64,000 nucleotides of DNA from Staphylococcus felis (GCF_003012915.1 NZ_CP027770.1:1798001-1862000); one strand, 5' to 3'. Counted from the stretch's first letter, positions 50,185-62,232 are shown. Translations and numbers: made by a program. Notes: generated by a model from the letters alone, not told the origin.

Positions 50185-51450
50185 ATGAAGTTTACCAATT
50201 TAACGACAGCTGAATTTGAAGCCTTTACCGATAATATGCCATATAGTCATTTCACACAAATGGTAGGGAATTATGAATTGAAAATTTCTGAAGGTGTAGA
50301 AACGCATTTAGTAGGCATTAAAGATAAAGAAAATAATGTGCTTGCAGCATGTTTACTGACAGCTGTTCCAGTAATGAAAGTATTTAAGTATTTTTATTCA
50401 AACCGCGGACCGGTTATTGACTTTGAAAATAAGGAGCTTGTACATTTCTTTTTTAACGAACTAGAAAAGTATATTAAAAAATACAACGCACTATTTTTAC
50501 GTATCGACCCTTATTTACCGTTGTTAATGCGCAATCATGATGGTGAAGTGATTGAAAAGTATGAGAATGACTGGATTTTTGATAAACTTCAAGATCTTGG
50601 ATATGAGCATGAAGGGTTTATCACAGGATTTGATACTGTACGTCAAATCCGATTTCATTCAGTCTTAGATCTAACGGATAAAACGGCCAAAGATGTTCTA
50701 AATGAAATGGATGGTTTGAGAAAGCGTAATACCAAAAAAGTACAGAAAAACGGTGTGAAAGTTCGCTTTTTATCAGAAAATGAACTGTATATATTCCGTG
50801 ACTTTATGAGAGATACGACAGAAACAAAAGAATTTGTCGATAGGGACGACGATTTCTACTATAATCGCTTTAAGCACTATAAAGATCGTGTACTTGTTCC
50901 ATTAGCATATATTAATTTCCCTGAATATATAGAAGAATTAAAAATGGAAGAGAAAGAACTTAATAAAGAAATCGTTAAAGCTGAAAAAGATATTGCAAAA
51001 CGTCCAGAAAATAAAAAAGCTCATAATAAAAAGAAAAATTTAAGTCAACAATTAGAAGCGAATCACGATAAGATAAAAGAAGCACAGGCTCTGCAAAATA
51101 AGCACGGTGATGAACTACCAATTTCGGCAGGTTTCTTCATCATTAATCCGTTTGAAGTGGTCTATTATGCTGGGGGAACAGCGAATGAGTTTAGGCATTT
51201 TGCTGGAAGCTATGCCATTCAATGGGAAATGATACAGTATGCTATTAATCACAACATACCGAGATACAACTTTTATGGTGTAAGTGGAGATTTTTCTGAA
51301 AGTGCAGAAGATGCGGGTGTTATCAAGTTTAAAAAAGGTTATAATGCAGATGTAATAGAATATGTAGGAGATTTTATAAAGCCGATTAACAAACCGGCAT
51401 ATGCAATCTACTCAAAATTAAAACATCTTAAAGAACGTTTTAATAAATAG
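50185..51450 (+). CDS. femA: FemA, glycyltransferase for the pentaglycine bridge
   Basis: Adds glycines 2 and 3 to the interpeptide bridge of lipid II using glycyl-tRNA, in the cytoplasm. The 421 residues start MKFTNLTTAEFEAFTDNMPYSHFTQ, with two GNAT-like subdomains (SNRGPVIDF near 75-83; FYGVSGDF near 370) and an inserted helical coiled-coil arm rich in Lys and Glu (about 250-310). Length and motifs are typical of staphylococci. Followed by femB after 18 bases in one operon. Confidence 0.97.
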   Translation: MKFTNLTTAEFEAFTDNMPYSHFTQMVGNYELKISEGVETHLVGIKDKENNVLAACLLTAVPVMKVFKYFYSNRGPVIDFENKELVHFFFNELEKYIKKYNALFLRIDPYLPLLMRNHDGEVIEKYENDWIFDKLQDLGYEHEGFITGFDTVRQIRFHSVLDLTDKTAKDVLNEMDGLRKRNTKKVQKNGVKVRFLSENELYIFRDFMRDTTETKEFVDRDDDFYYNRFKHYKDRVLVPLAYINFPEYIEELKMEEKELNKEIVKAEKDIAKRPENKKAHNKKKNLSQQLEANHDKIKEAQALQNKHGDELPISAGFFIINPFEVVYYAGGTANEFRHFAGSYAIQWEMIQYAINHNIPRYNFYGVSGDFSESAEDAGVIKFKKGYNADVIEYVGDFIKPINKPAYAIYSKLKHLKERFNK

Positions 51451-51468
51451 AGAAGGGGATTTATTGCT

Positions 51469-52731
51469 ATGAAGTTTACAGAATTAACAGTAGAGGAGTA
51501 CGATCAATTTGTGCAAAGCCCTGCTCTTGAAAGTCATTATTTTCAAGTCAAAGAAAATATAGCAACACGGGAGGCAGACGGTTTTCAAGTTGTACTATTA
51601 GGTGTAAAAGATGAAAATAATCATATCATAGCTGCGAGTTTATTTTCTAAAATTCCGACGATGGGAAGCTATGTGTATTATTCAAACCGTGGTCCAGTCA
51701 TGGACTATAACGATTTAGGATTAGTGGATTATTATTTAAAAGAGCTTACGACGTATTTACATAAAAATAAATGTCTTTATGTCAAAATGGACCCATATTG
51801 GTTATATAATGTTTACGATAAAGACATTAATCCAATAACAAACCAAATGCCAAATGATCAAGTCGTACAACTATTTAAATCTCATGGCTATAAGCATCAT
51901 GGATTCACTACACAATACGATGCTTCAAGTCAAGTTCGCTGGATGGGAGTTTTAGATTTAAAAGATGAAACACCTCAATCCATTAAGAAAGCTTTTGATA
52001 GTCAACGTAAGCGTAATATAAATAAAGCACAAAACTTCGGGGTTAAAATTAAATTTTTAAACTATGATGAAATTGATCAATTTCTTGAATTATATCGAGA
52101 AACTGAAGAACGTACAGGATTTACGTCTAAAACAGACGAATACTTTAAAAATTTTGTACAACATTATGGGTCGAAAGTACTTATACCTATGGCATACATT
52201 GATTTAGATGAATACATTGTGTCATTGCAAGGTAGTTTAAATGATAAAGAAAATAGACGCGATCAAATGATGTCTAATGAGAATAAGTCAGATAAGCAAT
52301 TGAAAAAAATTGCCGAATTAGATAAACAAATTGAACACGAGCAAAAAGAATTACTTAAGTCTAGCGAATTACGTAAAACAGACGGTTCAATCCTAAATTT
52401 AGCAGCAGGAGTATTTTTTGCAAATGCATACGAAATCAATTATTTTTCAGGTGGTTCTAGCCAAAAGTACAATCACTTTATGGGACCTTATGCGATGCAC
52501 TGGTACATGATTAATTACTGTTTTGAACATGGATATGAGCGATATAATTTTTACGGGTTGTCAGGTGACTTTACAGAGCAAAGTGAAGATTATGGCGTAT
52601 ATCGCTTTAAACGTGGGTTTAATGTCCAAATTGAAGAACTCGTTGGTGACTTTTATAAACCAGTTAATAAACTTAAATATTTTGCATTTAACTTGGCGAA
52701 TTCGATACGAACTAAAATTAAAAACAAATAG
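51469..52731 (+). CDS. femB: FemB, glycyltransferase for the pentaglycine bridge
   Basis: Adds glycines 4 and 5 of the bridge; a paralogue of FemA (similar start [56 protein letters not shown], coiled-coil arm at about 250-305, FYGLSGDF). The 420-residue length is normal. It is the second gene of femAB and is followed by a strong terminator. The bridge is the target of lysostaphin and is needed for methicillin resistance. Confidence 0.97.
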   Translation: MKFTELTVEEYDQFVQSPALESHYFQVKENIATREADGFQVVLLGVKDENNHIIAASLFSKIPTMGSYVYYSNRGPVMDYNDLGLVDYYLKELTTYLHKNKCLYVKMDPYWLYNVYDKDINPITNQMPNDQVVQLFKSHGYKHHGFTTQYDASSQVRWMGVLDLKDETPQSIKKAFDSQRKRNINKAQNFGVKIKFLNYDEIDQFLELYRETEERTGFTSKTDEYFKNFVQHYGSKVLIPMAYIDLDEYIVSLQGSLNDKENRRDQMMSNENKSDKQLKKIAELDKQIEHEQKELLKSSELRKTDGSILNLAAGVFFANAYEINYFSGGSSQKYNHFMGPYAMHWYMINYCFEHGYERYNFYGLSGDFTEQSEDYGVYRFKRGFNVQIEELVGDFYKPVNKLKYFAFNLANSIRTKIKNK

Positions 52732-52740
52732 TTAAAATAA

Positions 52741-52777
52741 AAACAAGCAAAAATCAGTACATTTTGCTTGTTTTTAT
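52741..52777 (+). terminator. Terminator of femAB
   Basis: AAAACAAGCAAAA / TTTTGCTTGTTTT with an eight-base loop, ending in a T run. Confidence 0.9.
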
Positions 52778-53144
<367 letters not shown>

Positions 53145-53171
53145 AAGAGCCAACTTCTAAAGCTGGCTCTT
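53145..53171 (-). terminator. Terminator of the 53176 gene
   Basis: AAGAGCCA (53145-53152) pairs with TGGCTCTT (53164-53171), with a short loop, four bases beyond the stop codon on the minus strand. The T run is weak. Confidence 0.6.
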
Positions 53172-53175
53172 TACG

Positions 53176-53499
53176 TTATGGATGATGTCTTTTTTCAAAT
53201 TCAGCACGTTCTTTTTGATGCTTTTTTAGCTGACGTTTTTTTCGCCAATTTCTTGTGAAAAACCATAATAACGCACTAATCATCAAGCTTAAAATTGCTA
53301 CAAATGCAGCATAACCTAGTAATGGTTCGTATGTGATGTCATAGAAGTTAGGCATTAAAAATGCGAGTATCCCTAATACAATAAAACTTACAATAGCTGG
53401 AAAGAACCATTTATTCAGAATTAAGCAACAAAATAGAGTGAGTACTAGCATTGCTAATATTGAAATCCATAGGTAATTTGGGAAGTCAAGTATAGACAT
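53176..53499 (-). CDS. DUF2651-like small membrane protein
   Basis: A 107-residue protein with three predicted membrane helices (about 10-30, 32-50 and 58-82) and a strongly basic C-terminal tail (NWRKKRQLKKHQKERAEFEKRHH). The layout resembles the DUF2651/YbeF family, but I am not certain. RBS GGAGGG. Function unknown. Confidence 0.7.
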   Translation of the reverse strand: MSILDFPNYLWISILAMLVLTLFCCLILNKWFFPAIVSFIVLGILAFLMPNFYDITYEPLLGYAAFVAILSLMISALLWFFTRNWRKKRQLKKHQKERAEFEKRHHP

Positions 53500-53635
53500 A
53501 TATGCCCTCCTTTTAATTGTTTACCTATTATTATACTTATTTTAATTGCTTTTGTATGCAATTAAAGTGAAATTTTTAGAAGATTAAATAAAGTGTTGTA
53601 TAATAGAAGATAATTATAAAAAAGGAGGAATCGTT

Positions 53636-55450
53636 ATGTCCCAAAAATTACCTTATAGATCAGATGTACCTCTAAATGAGACATGGGATTTATCAGATTT
53701 ATACAAAACATCAGAAGAATATGAGCTAGCGATACGACGTCTTCCAGAGCAAGCTCAACAATTTAAAACGCAATACGAAGGCCAGCTTAATGATTTAGCT
53801 ACAATTGAAAACGCACTTAAAGCTTATAGTGAGATTCTAGTAGACTTGGATCGTGCTGCTAATTATTCTGCCCTACAACTGACTGTTGAAACGACAGATG
53901 CTGAGAGGCAGCGTCTAGATGCACTATTGACATCAAATTATGGCGATGTGATGAGTCGGTTATCGTTTGTTGAGACCGAATTACTCTCGTTGGATAATGA
54001 TTTGTTGCAACAAGCTATTGATAGTTTAGACTATCCTTATTATTTACAATGCTTAAAGAAACGAAAAAAGTATCAATTACATCCAAAAGCTGAGGAAACT
54101 TTAGCTAATATGTCTCAAGCGTTAGGTGCTCCAAGTCATATATATGGTATTACTAAAATGCTAGATATTGATTTCGGTGTTTTTGAAGTAGATGGTCAAC
54201 AGTTTAATATGGACTATACAACCTTTGAAGGTATTTATGAGGATCATGAGAATACTTCAGTACGCCGAGAAAGTTTCAGGCATTTCAGTGAAACAATACG
54301 AAAATACCAACATACAACAGCTGCTTTATATAATAGTCACGTTCAAAATGAAAAATTGGAAGCTGATTTAAGAGGCTATGATTCAGTGATTGACTTTTTA
54401 TTAGAAGAGCAAGATGTTACCCCAGATATGTATCATCGACAAATCGATATCATTATGTCTGATTTAGCGCCTATTATGCGACGTTACGCTAAAGTAGTAC
54501 AACGGGCGAATCATTTAGATGAAATGAAATTTGAAGATTTAAAAATTTCAGTTGATCCTACATTTGAACCGACAATTACAATTGAAGAATCGAAAAAATA
54601 TATTTATGGTGCATTATCAGTGTTAGGTGATGAATATTCAAGTATGCTTGATGACGCTTATCGACATAGATGGATAGATTTCCCTCAAAACAAAGGCAAA
54701 GAAACAGGTGCATACTGTGCCAGTCCTTACGCTTCCCACAGTTATATATTTATTTCGTGGACTGGTAAGATGACCGAAGCCTTTGTGCTTGCTCATGAGT
54801 TAGGTCATGCTGGACATTTTACATTAGCACAAAAACATCAAAACTTTTTACAGTCGGAAGCGTCAATGTATTTTGTTGAGGCCCCTTCTACGATGAATGA
54901 AATGTTAATGTTAGATTACTTACTGAAACAGAGCAGTGATATCAAATTCAAGCGTTGGGCAATTGGTTCAATCATTGCGCGTACGTACTATCATAATATG
55001 GTAACGCATCTTTTAGAAGCAGCTTATCAAAGAGAGGTTTATTATCGAGTGGATAAGGGAGAATCTTTAACAGCCCCTATTTTAAATGAAATTAAAAAGG
55101 AAGTCATCACATCATTTTGGGGTGATGATATTCATATTTCAAAAGGTGCTGAACTTACTTGGATGCGCCAACCTCATTATTATATGGGTCTTTATCCTTA
55201 TACTTATTCAGCTGGACTAACAATCGGAACAATTATGGCACAGCGTATCAAAAATGAAGGTCAAGTTGCGATTGACGAATGGCTTGAAATATTAAAAGCC
55301 GGTGGAAGTTTATCACCAATCGAATTAGTTAAAATTGCAAACATTGATTTAACAACTGAACAGCCTTTAAAGCAAACAATTGCATATATCAATGACCTTG
55401 TAACAGAATTAGAAAAACTGACAAATCAAATAGAACAAGAAAATTTATAA
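53636..55450 (+). CDS. pepF: Oligoendopeptidase F (M3 metallopeptidase)
   Basis: Cytoplasmic zinc peptidase that cuts medium-size peptides. The 604 residues contain the zinc motif HELGH at 387-391 (AHELGHAGHF), with the third ligand in the following EAPSTMNEM helix. The N-terminal half is helical, as in PepF (DLSDLYKTSEEYELAI; TVETTDAERQRLDALL). The C-terminus carries YPYTYSAGLTIGTIMAQR. Monocistronic, with a large terminator hairpin behind it. Confidence 0.94.
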   Translation: MSQKLPYRSDVPLNETWDLSDLYKTSEEYELAIRRLPEQAQQFKTQYEGQLNDLATIENALKAYSEILVDLDRAANYSALQLTVETTDAERQRLDALLTSNYGDVMSRLSFVETELLSLDNDLLQQAIDSLDYPYYLQCLKKRKKYQLHPKAEETLANMSQALGAPSHIYGITKMLDIDFGVFEVDGQQFNMDYTTFEGIYEDHENTSVRRESFRHFSETIRKYQHTTAALYNSHVQNEKLEADLRGYDSVIDFLLEEQDVTPDMYHRQIDIIMSDLAPIMRRYAKVVQRANHLDEMKFEDLKISVDPTFEPTITIEESKKYIYGALSVLGDEYSSMLDDAYRHRWIDFPQNKGKETGAYCASPYASHSYIFISWTGKMTEAFVLAHELGHAGHFTLAQKHQNFLQSEASMYFVEAPSTMNEMLMLDYLLKQSSDIKFKRWAIGSIIARTYYHNMVTHLLEAAYQREVYYRVDKGESLTAPILNEIKKEVITSFWGDDIHISKGAELTWMRQPHYYMGLYPYTYSAGLTIGTIMAQRIKNEGQVAIDEWLEILKAGGSLSPIELVKIANIDLTTEQPLKQTIAYINDLVTELEKLTNQIEQENL

Positions 55451-55458
55451 AAAGTAAA

Positions 55459-55532
55459 AGGATTCTCGCTCAAGCCTTAACATTCAAAATTTAAAGCACA
55501 TTTTGAAATCATTAAGCTTTGTCGAGAATCCT
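55459..55532. terminator. Large hairpin terminator pepF / cvfB
   Basis: AGGATTCTCG (55459-55468) pairs with CGAGAATCCT (55523-55532), and the stem continues with gaps through AGC-CTTAA / TTAAG-CT and TCAAAAT / ATTTTGA. It separates convergent genes. Confidence 0.75.
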
Positions 55533-55559
55533 GTATTTAAATAAAATCGGCATTAATGG

Positions 55560-56459
55560 CTATTCTTTAATGCGTGACCAGCCTTTTCGTGTTAACGTGA
55601 TTTTTCCTGTTTCGATATTAATAATACGCTTTTTGTAAAGATGTCCAATTGCGCGTTTAAATGCCCCTTTACTCATGTTAAAGACTTCTTTGATTGCGTC
55701 AGGACTTGATTTATCCCAAAATGGCAATTCTCCGTCATATTCGACGAGCAAGTTAAAGATTGTCTCTCCATCTTCATCTAGACGTTCGTGTGCTAATGGT
55801 AAGAAAGACCCATTTAATTCTCCTTTATCATTGTGTCCAATGATTCGTACCTCTAAATCTTCACCCAATCTAGGTTCTGCTTTTCGTTCAGATTCATGTA
55901 CAAATATTTTATAACCATCTTTTGACAATAAAAATGTACCCACTCTTAACAACCGGTATGGTCGCGCTTTAATGATTTGGTTATGCAAATGTTCATCATG
56001 AATAGGTGTGTACATTTGTTGGACAGTTGTCTCAGAAGCAAGTCTAGCAAACATGTGACGCTCACGATCTATTCGCAATGTACATAATACGTAGTCCCCT
56101 TTTTGTGGCCAAAGCGACTTGATTTTAGGTAAGTCTTCCCATGGAATGACAACCTCTCTCGGTAACCCCACATCTAATCGAGCACCATCACGGTCTGTGC
56201 TTAAAACGCGTACAAAATCATAGCGTCCTACTGTAATGTCTGGCATGTTTTGTGTGGCGAATAAATCACCTGAACGGTTAGGATAAATAAAAAAGCTATA
56301 TGACTCCCCTATTTCAAGCTCATCTTCTTCGCTTACCTCAGATTGATTCAGTTTAACAGTTTCGTGATTCGGCCCTTTTAGAATATATGTAGATCCTTCA
56401 AGAGCGACTACTTCTAAAAATTCTATAGTCCCTATTATTTCATTTTCTTTAAAAGACAT
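55560..56459 (-). CDS. cvfB: CvfB, S1-domain RNA-binding virulence regulator
   Basis: Conserved staphylococcal virulence factor B. The 299 residues comprise three S1-like domains and a C-terminal winged helix (PDAIKEVFNMSKGAFKRAIGHLYKKRIINIE). Characteristic segments include FFIYPNRSGDLFATQNMPDIT and GHNDKGELNGSFLPLAHERL. CvfB binds RNA and influences exoprotein production in S. aureus. I start at the ATG at 56459 after AGAGGAG; a nine-residue longer form is unlikely. Confidence 0.95.
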   Translation of the reverse strand: MSFKENEIIGTIEFLEVVALEGSTYILKGPNHETVKLNQSEVSEEDELEIGESYSFFIYPNRSGDLFATQNMPDITVGRYDFVRVLSTDRDGARLDVGLPREVVIPWEDLPKIKSLWPQKGDYVLCTLRIDRERHMFARLASETTVQQMYTPIHDEHLHNQIIKARPYRLLRVGTFLLSKDGYKIFVHESERKAEPRLGEDLEVRIIGHNDKGELNGSFLPLAHERLDEDGETIFNLLVEYDGELPFWDKSSPDAIKEVFNMSKGAFKRAIGHLYKKRIINIETGKITLTRKGWSRIKE

Positions 56460-56631
56460 AACGTTCTCCTCTTTAATTAAGTTCATTACTATTATAGCAC
56501 GATGAACTGTGTAAGCCTAATTGATTCGTGTGAACTGGATATGATTGTAATATACTGAGTAGACGTCGAAAGTCCAACCATTATATGATATAATGCATCC
56601 ATTAGTATATAACGAATAAAGGAGAAAATAG

Positions 56632-58245
56632 ATGTTACAAGTTACAGATGTTAGTTTACGCTTTGGAGATCGTAAGTTATTTGAAGACGTAAATATTAAG
56701 TTTACACCAGGAAATTGTTATGGTTTGATTGGTGCAAATGGTGCAGGAAAGTCTACATTTTTAAAAATATTATCAGGTGAAATAGATTCTCAAACGGGGC
56801 ATGTTTCTCTTGGAAAAGATGAACGTTTGGCAGTCTTAAAGCAAGATCATTTTGCATATGAAGATGAGCGTGTTTTAGATGTTGTGATCAAAGGTCATGA
56901 ACGTTTGTTTGAAGTTATGAAGGAAAAAGATGAAATCTATATGAAGCCAGATTTCAATGATGAAGATGGTATCCGAGCTGCAGAGCTTGAAGGTGAATTT
57001 GCAGAGATGAATGGATGGAATGCTGAATCAGATGCAGCTACGTTGTTATCTGGTTTAGGTATTAGTACGGATTTACATGATAAAAAAATGTCTGAACTCG
57101 AAAATAATCAAAAAGTGAAAGTATTGTTAGCGCAAAGTTTATTTGGTGATCCGGATGTATTACTTTTAGATGAGCCTACAAACGGTCTAGATATTCAAGC
57201 TATTAGCTGGTTGGAAGATTTTTTAATCAACTTTGAGAATACTGTTATTGTTGTATCACATGACCGACACTTCTTGAATAATGTTTGTACGCACATTGCA
57301 GATTTGGATTTTGGTAAAATTAAAGTTTACGTTGGAAATTATGATTTTTGGTATCAATCGAGTCAGCTTGCTCAAAAAATGGCACAAGAGCAAAACAAAA
57401 AGAAAGAAGAGAAAATTAAAGAATTACAAGATTTCATTGCACGATTCTCTGCTAATGCATCTAAATCTAAGCAAGCTACAAGTCGTAAAAAACAACTTGA
57501 AAAAATTGAACTTGATGATATTCAACCATCATCACGACGTTATCCTTACGTTAAATTTACACCAGAACGTGAAATTGGGAATGATTTATTATTCGTGAAT
57601 AATCTGTCAAAAACTATTGATGGTGAAAAAGTTCTCGATAACATTTCATTTACAATGAACCCAAATGATAAAGCTGTTTTAATTGGTCAAAGTGAAATTG
57701 CTAAATCAACATTACTCAAAATATTAGCCGGTGAATTAGAACCAGATGAGGGATCGGTTAAATGGGGTGTTACGACCTCTCAATCTTACTTCCCTAAAGA
57801 TAACTCGGAGTATTTTGAGCATGTCAACATGAATCTTGTAGATTGGTTGCGTCAATATGCTCCAGAAGATGAACAAACTGAGACATTTTTACGAGGCTTT
57901 TTAGGCCGTATGTTGTTTAGCGGTGAAGAAGTAAAGAAAAAAGCAAGTGTGCTGTCAGGTGGAGAAAAAGTACGTTGTATGTTAAGTAAAATGATGTTGT
58001 CTAGTGCGAACGTACTTTTATTAGATGAACCTACCAATCACCTCGATTTAGAAAGTATTACATCGGTTAATGAGGGCTTAAAAGCATTCAAAGGCTCAAT
58101 CATTTTCACATCGCATGATTTTGAATTTATTAATACAATTGCAAATCGTGTCATTGATTTAGATGTTGAAGGCGGTCTGTCAAAAGAAATGCCTTATGAT
58201 GTCTATTTAGAAGAAAAAGGAATACTTAAATCATCAAAAGCATAA
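56632..58245 (+). CDS. ABC-F ATPase (YkpA/YbiT group)
   Basis: A soluble protein of 537 residues with two ABC domains and no membrane segments, so an ABC-F ribosome-associated ATPase rather than a transporter. Domain 1 has a good Walker A (GANGAGKST) but an altered signature (ELENNQKVK). The linker (about 240-300) is Lys-rich. Domain 2 has an altered Walker A (GQSEIAKST, Ala for the last Gly) but a perfect signature (LSGGEKVRC) and LLLDEPTNHLD. These deviations may be a feature of the group. Substrate or ribosomal role unknown. Confidence 0.88.
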   Translation: MLQVTDVSLRFGDRKLFEDVNIKFTPGNCYGLIGANGAGKSTFLKILSGEIDSQTGHVSLGKDERLAVLKQDHFAYEDERVLDVVIKGHERLFEVMKEKDEIYMKPDFNDEDGIRAAELEGEFAEMNGWNAESDAATLLSGLGISTDLHDKKMSELENNQKVKVLLAQSLFGDPDVLLLDEPTNGLDIQAISWLEDFLINFENTVIVVSHDRHFLNNVCTHIADLDFGKIKVYVGNYDFWYQSSQLAQKMAQEQNKKKEEKIKELQDFIARFSANASKSKQATSRKKQLEKIELDDIQPSSRRYPYVKFTPEREIGNDLLFVNNLSKTIDGEKVLDNISFTMNPNDKAVLIGQSEIAKSTLLKILAGELEPDEGSVKWGVTTSQSYFPKDNSEYFEHVNMNLVDWLRQYAPEDEQTETFLRGFLGRMLFSGEEVKKKASVLSGGEKVRCMLSKMMLSSANVLLLDEPTNHLDLESITSVNEGLKAFKGSIIFTSHDFEFINTIANRVIDLDVEGGLSKEMPYDVYLEEKGILKSSKA

Positions 58246-58270
58246 TAATGTGATTAAATAAATTGAATTA

Positions 58271-58341
58271 AAAAAGTTAGGGCTAGATATTGTCTGTTTT
58301 ATCATGAAATGACTGATTGACGATACAAGTCCTAACTTTTT
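58271..58341 (+). terminator. Terminator of the ABC-F gene
   Basis: A perfect eleven-base stem AAAAAGTTAGG (58271-58281) / CCTAACTTTTT (58331-58341), with a long loop. Confidence 0.75.
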
Positions 58342-58426
58342 ATGTCATTTCTCACCTACTTTTCCGTTTAACTGTAGTGATAATATGTAAAATTATCAGT
58401 AAATTTTAAAATTTTGCATTTTTGTG

Positions 58427-58455
58427 TTTACATCACTTAACAAGCTATGTATAAT
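58427..58455 (+). promoter_or_regulatory. Promoter of the asd-dap operon
   Basis: -35 TTTACA (58427-58432), 17-base spacer, perfect -10 TATAAT (58450-58455). Transcription starts about 20 bases before the lysine riboswitch. Confidence 0.75.
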
Positions 58456-58477
58456 ACTATGCATAACCAATTCAATA

Positions 58478-58660
58478 GTGTTGATGAGGCGCATCAATCA
58501 TAATTAGGTAGATTCAGCTGTCTGCAAACAGAATTTACTGAAAGGGTGAGATGCCGAAATAAATAGGCGTTGCAGCACCTATTTATTGGACTCTGGGTTA
58601 AGAGCTAAGAGTCTGTCATTATTGCAAAATAATGGAGTGCATCACTTGTAAATTAATCTC
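58478..58660 (+). promoter_or_regulatory. Lysine riboswitch (L-box) aptamer
   Basis: The conserved L-box blocks are present in order: TTGATGAGGCGCATC at the 5' side, GGGTGAGATGCCGAA, TTGCAGCACC, GGACTCTGGG, AGAGTCTGTCATT and ATGGAGTGCATCAC at the 3' side, which closes P1 with the 5' strand. It senses free lysine. The following terminator shares ACAAG(T) with the ACTTGT next to P1, giving the usual switch. Confidence 0.93.
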
Positions 58661-58690
58661 ACAAGTTCGCACGCCGAGCTTGTTTTTTTA
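58661..58690 (+). terminator. Riboswitch-controlled terminator
   Basis: ACAAGTTCG / CGAGCTTGT (58661-58683, one wobble pair, five-base loop) followed by seven T. Its left arm can instead pair with ACTTGT at 58644-58649, the antiterminator. Lysine binding should favour termination. Confidence 0.88.
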
Positions 58691-58830
58691 TACTATTGAA
58701 TCATACTAATTTCGAAATGGTTGTTTTGTATAATATATGTTTTTAGAAGGAATATTTTCTGAATAATACGAAAATATTTACTTTTAAAGATTCATGATAC
58801 TTAATATCACAAAAAATGGAGTGAATGAAT

Positions 58831-59817
58831 ATGGTCAAATTAGCAGTTGTTGGAGCTACTGGTTTAGTAGGAACAAAAATATTAGAAACATTAAATCGTA
58901 AAAAGATAAATTTTGATGAACTGACACTCTTTTCATCAAAACGTTCAGCAGGTCAAGAAGTAAACTTTCAAAATAAGACTTACATTGTACAAGAGCTAAC
59001 AGAAGCATCTGCATCTCAAAAATTTGATTTTGTATTAATGAGTGCAGGAGGTCAAACAAGTGCAGACTTTGCCCCTATTTTTGAAAAGCACGGTGCCATT
59101 GTAGTTGATAACTCGAGTCAATGGAGAATGTCAGATGATATTGATTTAATTGTACCTGAAGTAAATACTCCAACATTTAATAGAGGGATTATTGCTAATC
59201 CTAACTGCTCGACTATCCAATCAGTAGTCCCTTTAAAATTATTACAAGAACGATATGGATTAAAGCGTGTGGCCTATACTACATATCAAGCTGTTTCTGG
59301 TTCAGGTATTCAAGGTAAAAAGGATTTAGAAGATGGTGCCGTTGGTGCAGAGCCAAAAGCGTATCCTCATCCTATCTATAATAATGTGTTACCCCATATC
59401 GATGTATTTTTAGAAGACGGATATACAAAAGAAGAACGCAAAATGATTGATGAAACACGAAAAATTCTTGATGAACCTCATCTAAATGTAACAGCTACAT
59501 GTGTACGTGTTCCTGTGCAAGATAGCCACAGTGTTCATATTAATGTGTCACTTGACCACCCTACTACAGTTAAAGACATTCAAAATTTATTTGATCAAGA
59601 TGAACGTGTAGTTTTAGTTGATAGACCCGAAAATAATGAGTACCCTCTTGCGATTCATTCTACAGGGAAAGATGAAGTATTTGTAGGCCGCATTCGTAAA
59701 GATAACTCGCTTGAAAATACATTTCACATATGGGTGACATCAGATAATTTACTTAAAGGAGCCGCGTTAAATACAGTTCAAATTTTAGAACAAGTTTTGA
59801 ATTTGAAAGGAGAATAA
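58831..59817 (+). CDS. asd: Aspartate-semialdehyde dehydrogenase
   Basis: NADPH-dependent reduction of aspartyl phosphate to the semialdehyde, shared by the lysine, threonine and methionine branches. The 328 residues have the Rossmann GATGLVG near the N-terminus, catalytic C126 in ANPNCSTIQ, and QAVSGSG. I start at ATG 58831, nine bases after GGAG; an ATG six bases earlier is too close. It is the first gene after the lysine riboswitch; dapA follows after three bases. Confidence 0.95.
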   Translation: MVKLAVVGATGLVGTKILETLNRKKINFDELTLFSSKRSAGQEVNFQNKTYIVQELTEASASQKFDFVLMSAGGQTSADFAPIFEKHGAIVVDNSSQWRMSDDIDLIVPEVNTPTFNRGIIANPNCSTIQSVVPLKLLQERYGLKRVAYTTYQAVSGSGIQGKKDLEDGAVGAEPKAYPHPIYNNVLPHIDVFLEDGYTKEERKMIDETRKILDEPHLNVTATCVRVPVQDSHSVHINVSLDHPTTVKDIQNLFDQDERVVLVDRPENNEYPLAIHSTGKDEVFVGRIRKDNSLENTFHIWVTSDNLLKGAALNTVQILEQVLNLKGE

Positions 59818-61418
<1,601 letters not shown>

Positions 61419-61434
61419 AAGGAGCGATTCAATT

Positions 61435-62160
61435 ATGGTTAAAAGTTTTACAGCAGAGGAAATTATTCAATATATTAGTGATGCTAAAAAGAGCACACCT
61501 TTAAAAGTATATATAAACGGAGAGTTTAGTGAGATTCAATTTCCGAGCTCGTTTAATGTATTTGGTTCAGATAACTCAAAAGTGATATTTTGTGAAGCAT
61601 CAGAATGGAAAGCATTTTATGAAGAAAATCAAATGCTTATCAAAGATTTGGAAATAGAGATGGATAGACGTAATTCAGCAATACCTTTAAAAGATATTAT
61701 GAATACAAACGCAAGAATTGAACCAGGTGCATTTATCCGTGAGCATGCAACAATTGGTGACGGAGCTGTTGTTATGATGGGGGCTACAATTAATATAGGA
61801 GCAGTAGTCGGTGAAGGCACAATGGTTGACATGAATGCAACATTAGGTGGTCGTGCAACAACTGGTAAAAATGTACACGTGGGCGCTGGAGCAGTGTTAG
61901 CGGGCGTTATTGAGCCCCCTAGTGCGGAGCCAGTTGTTATTGAAGACAACGTATTAATTGGAGCGAATGCAGTTATCTTAGAAGGTGTACGTGTTGGTAA
62001 AGGGGCAATAGTTGCTGCAGGTGCAGTTGTAACTCAAAATGTACCTGCTGGAGCAGTTGTTGCAGGAACTCCCGCTAAAGTGATAAAAAATGCAAGTGAT
62101 GTAGAAAATTCGAAAAGAGAAATAGTTGCTGCACTACGAACTTTAGATCAATCATCATAA
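61435..62160 (+). CDS. dapD: Tetrahydrodipicolinate N-acetyltransferase
   Basis: Acetylates tetrahydrodipicolinate in the acetyl variant of the DAP pathway used by Bacillus and Staphylococcus. The 241 residues end in a left-handed beta-helix of hexapeptide repeats (about 90-215; [38 protein letters not shown]). I start at ATG 61435 after AAAGGAGCG; an upstream extension overlaps dapB. A terminator-like hairpin separates it from the deacetylase. Confidence 0.95.
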   Translation: MVKSFTAEEIIQYISDAKKSTPLKVYINGEFSEIQFPSSFNVFGSDNSKVIFCEASEWKAFYEENQMLIKDLEIEMDRRNSAIPLKDIMNTNARIEPGAFIREHATIGDGAVVMMGATINIGAVVGEGTMVDMNATLGGRATTGKNVHVGAGAVLAGVIEPPSAEPVVIEDNVLIGANAVILEGVRVGKGAIVAAGAVVTQNVPAGAVVAGTPAKVIKNASDVENSKREIVAALRTLDQSS

Positions 62161-62178
62161 TGGATGGACTTTAACTTT

Positions 62179-62232
62179 AGGTGGGAGAAGGTATATATTT
62201 TGATGATGTATCCCCTTCTCACTGCCTTTTTA
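62179..62232 (+). terminator. Intra-operon terminator or attenuator
   Basis: AGGTGGGAGAAGG (62179-62191) pairs with CCTTCTCAC plus TGCC (62213-62225 region), with an inner ATA / TAT pair, followed by TTTTTAT. It stands between dapD and the deacetylase, and could lower expression of the last genes of the operon. Confidence 0.65.

Noticed and set aside
52523-52735. Second frame at the end of femB
   Set aside because: Overlaps femB in another frame; femB is intact and of normal length.
57281-57598. Lys-rich 105-residue frame inside the ABC-F gene
   Set aside because: Another frame of the Lys-rich linker region; no RBS or independent support.
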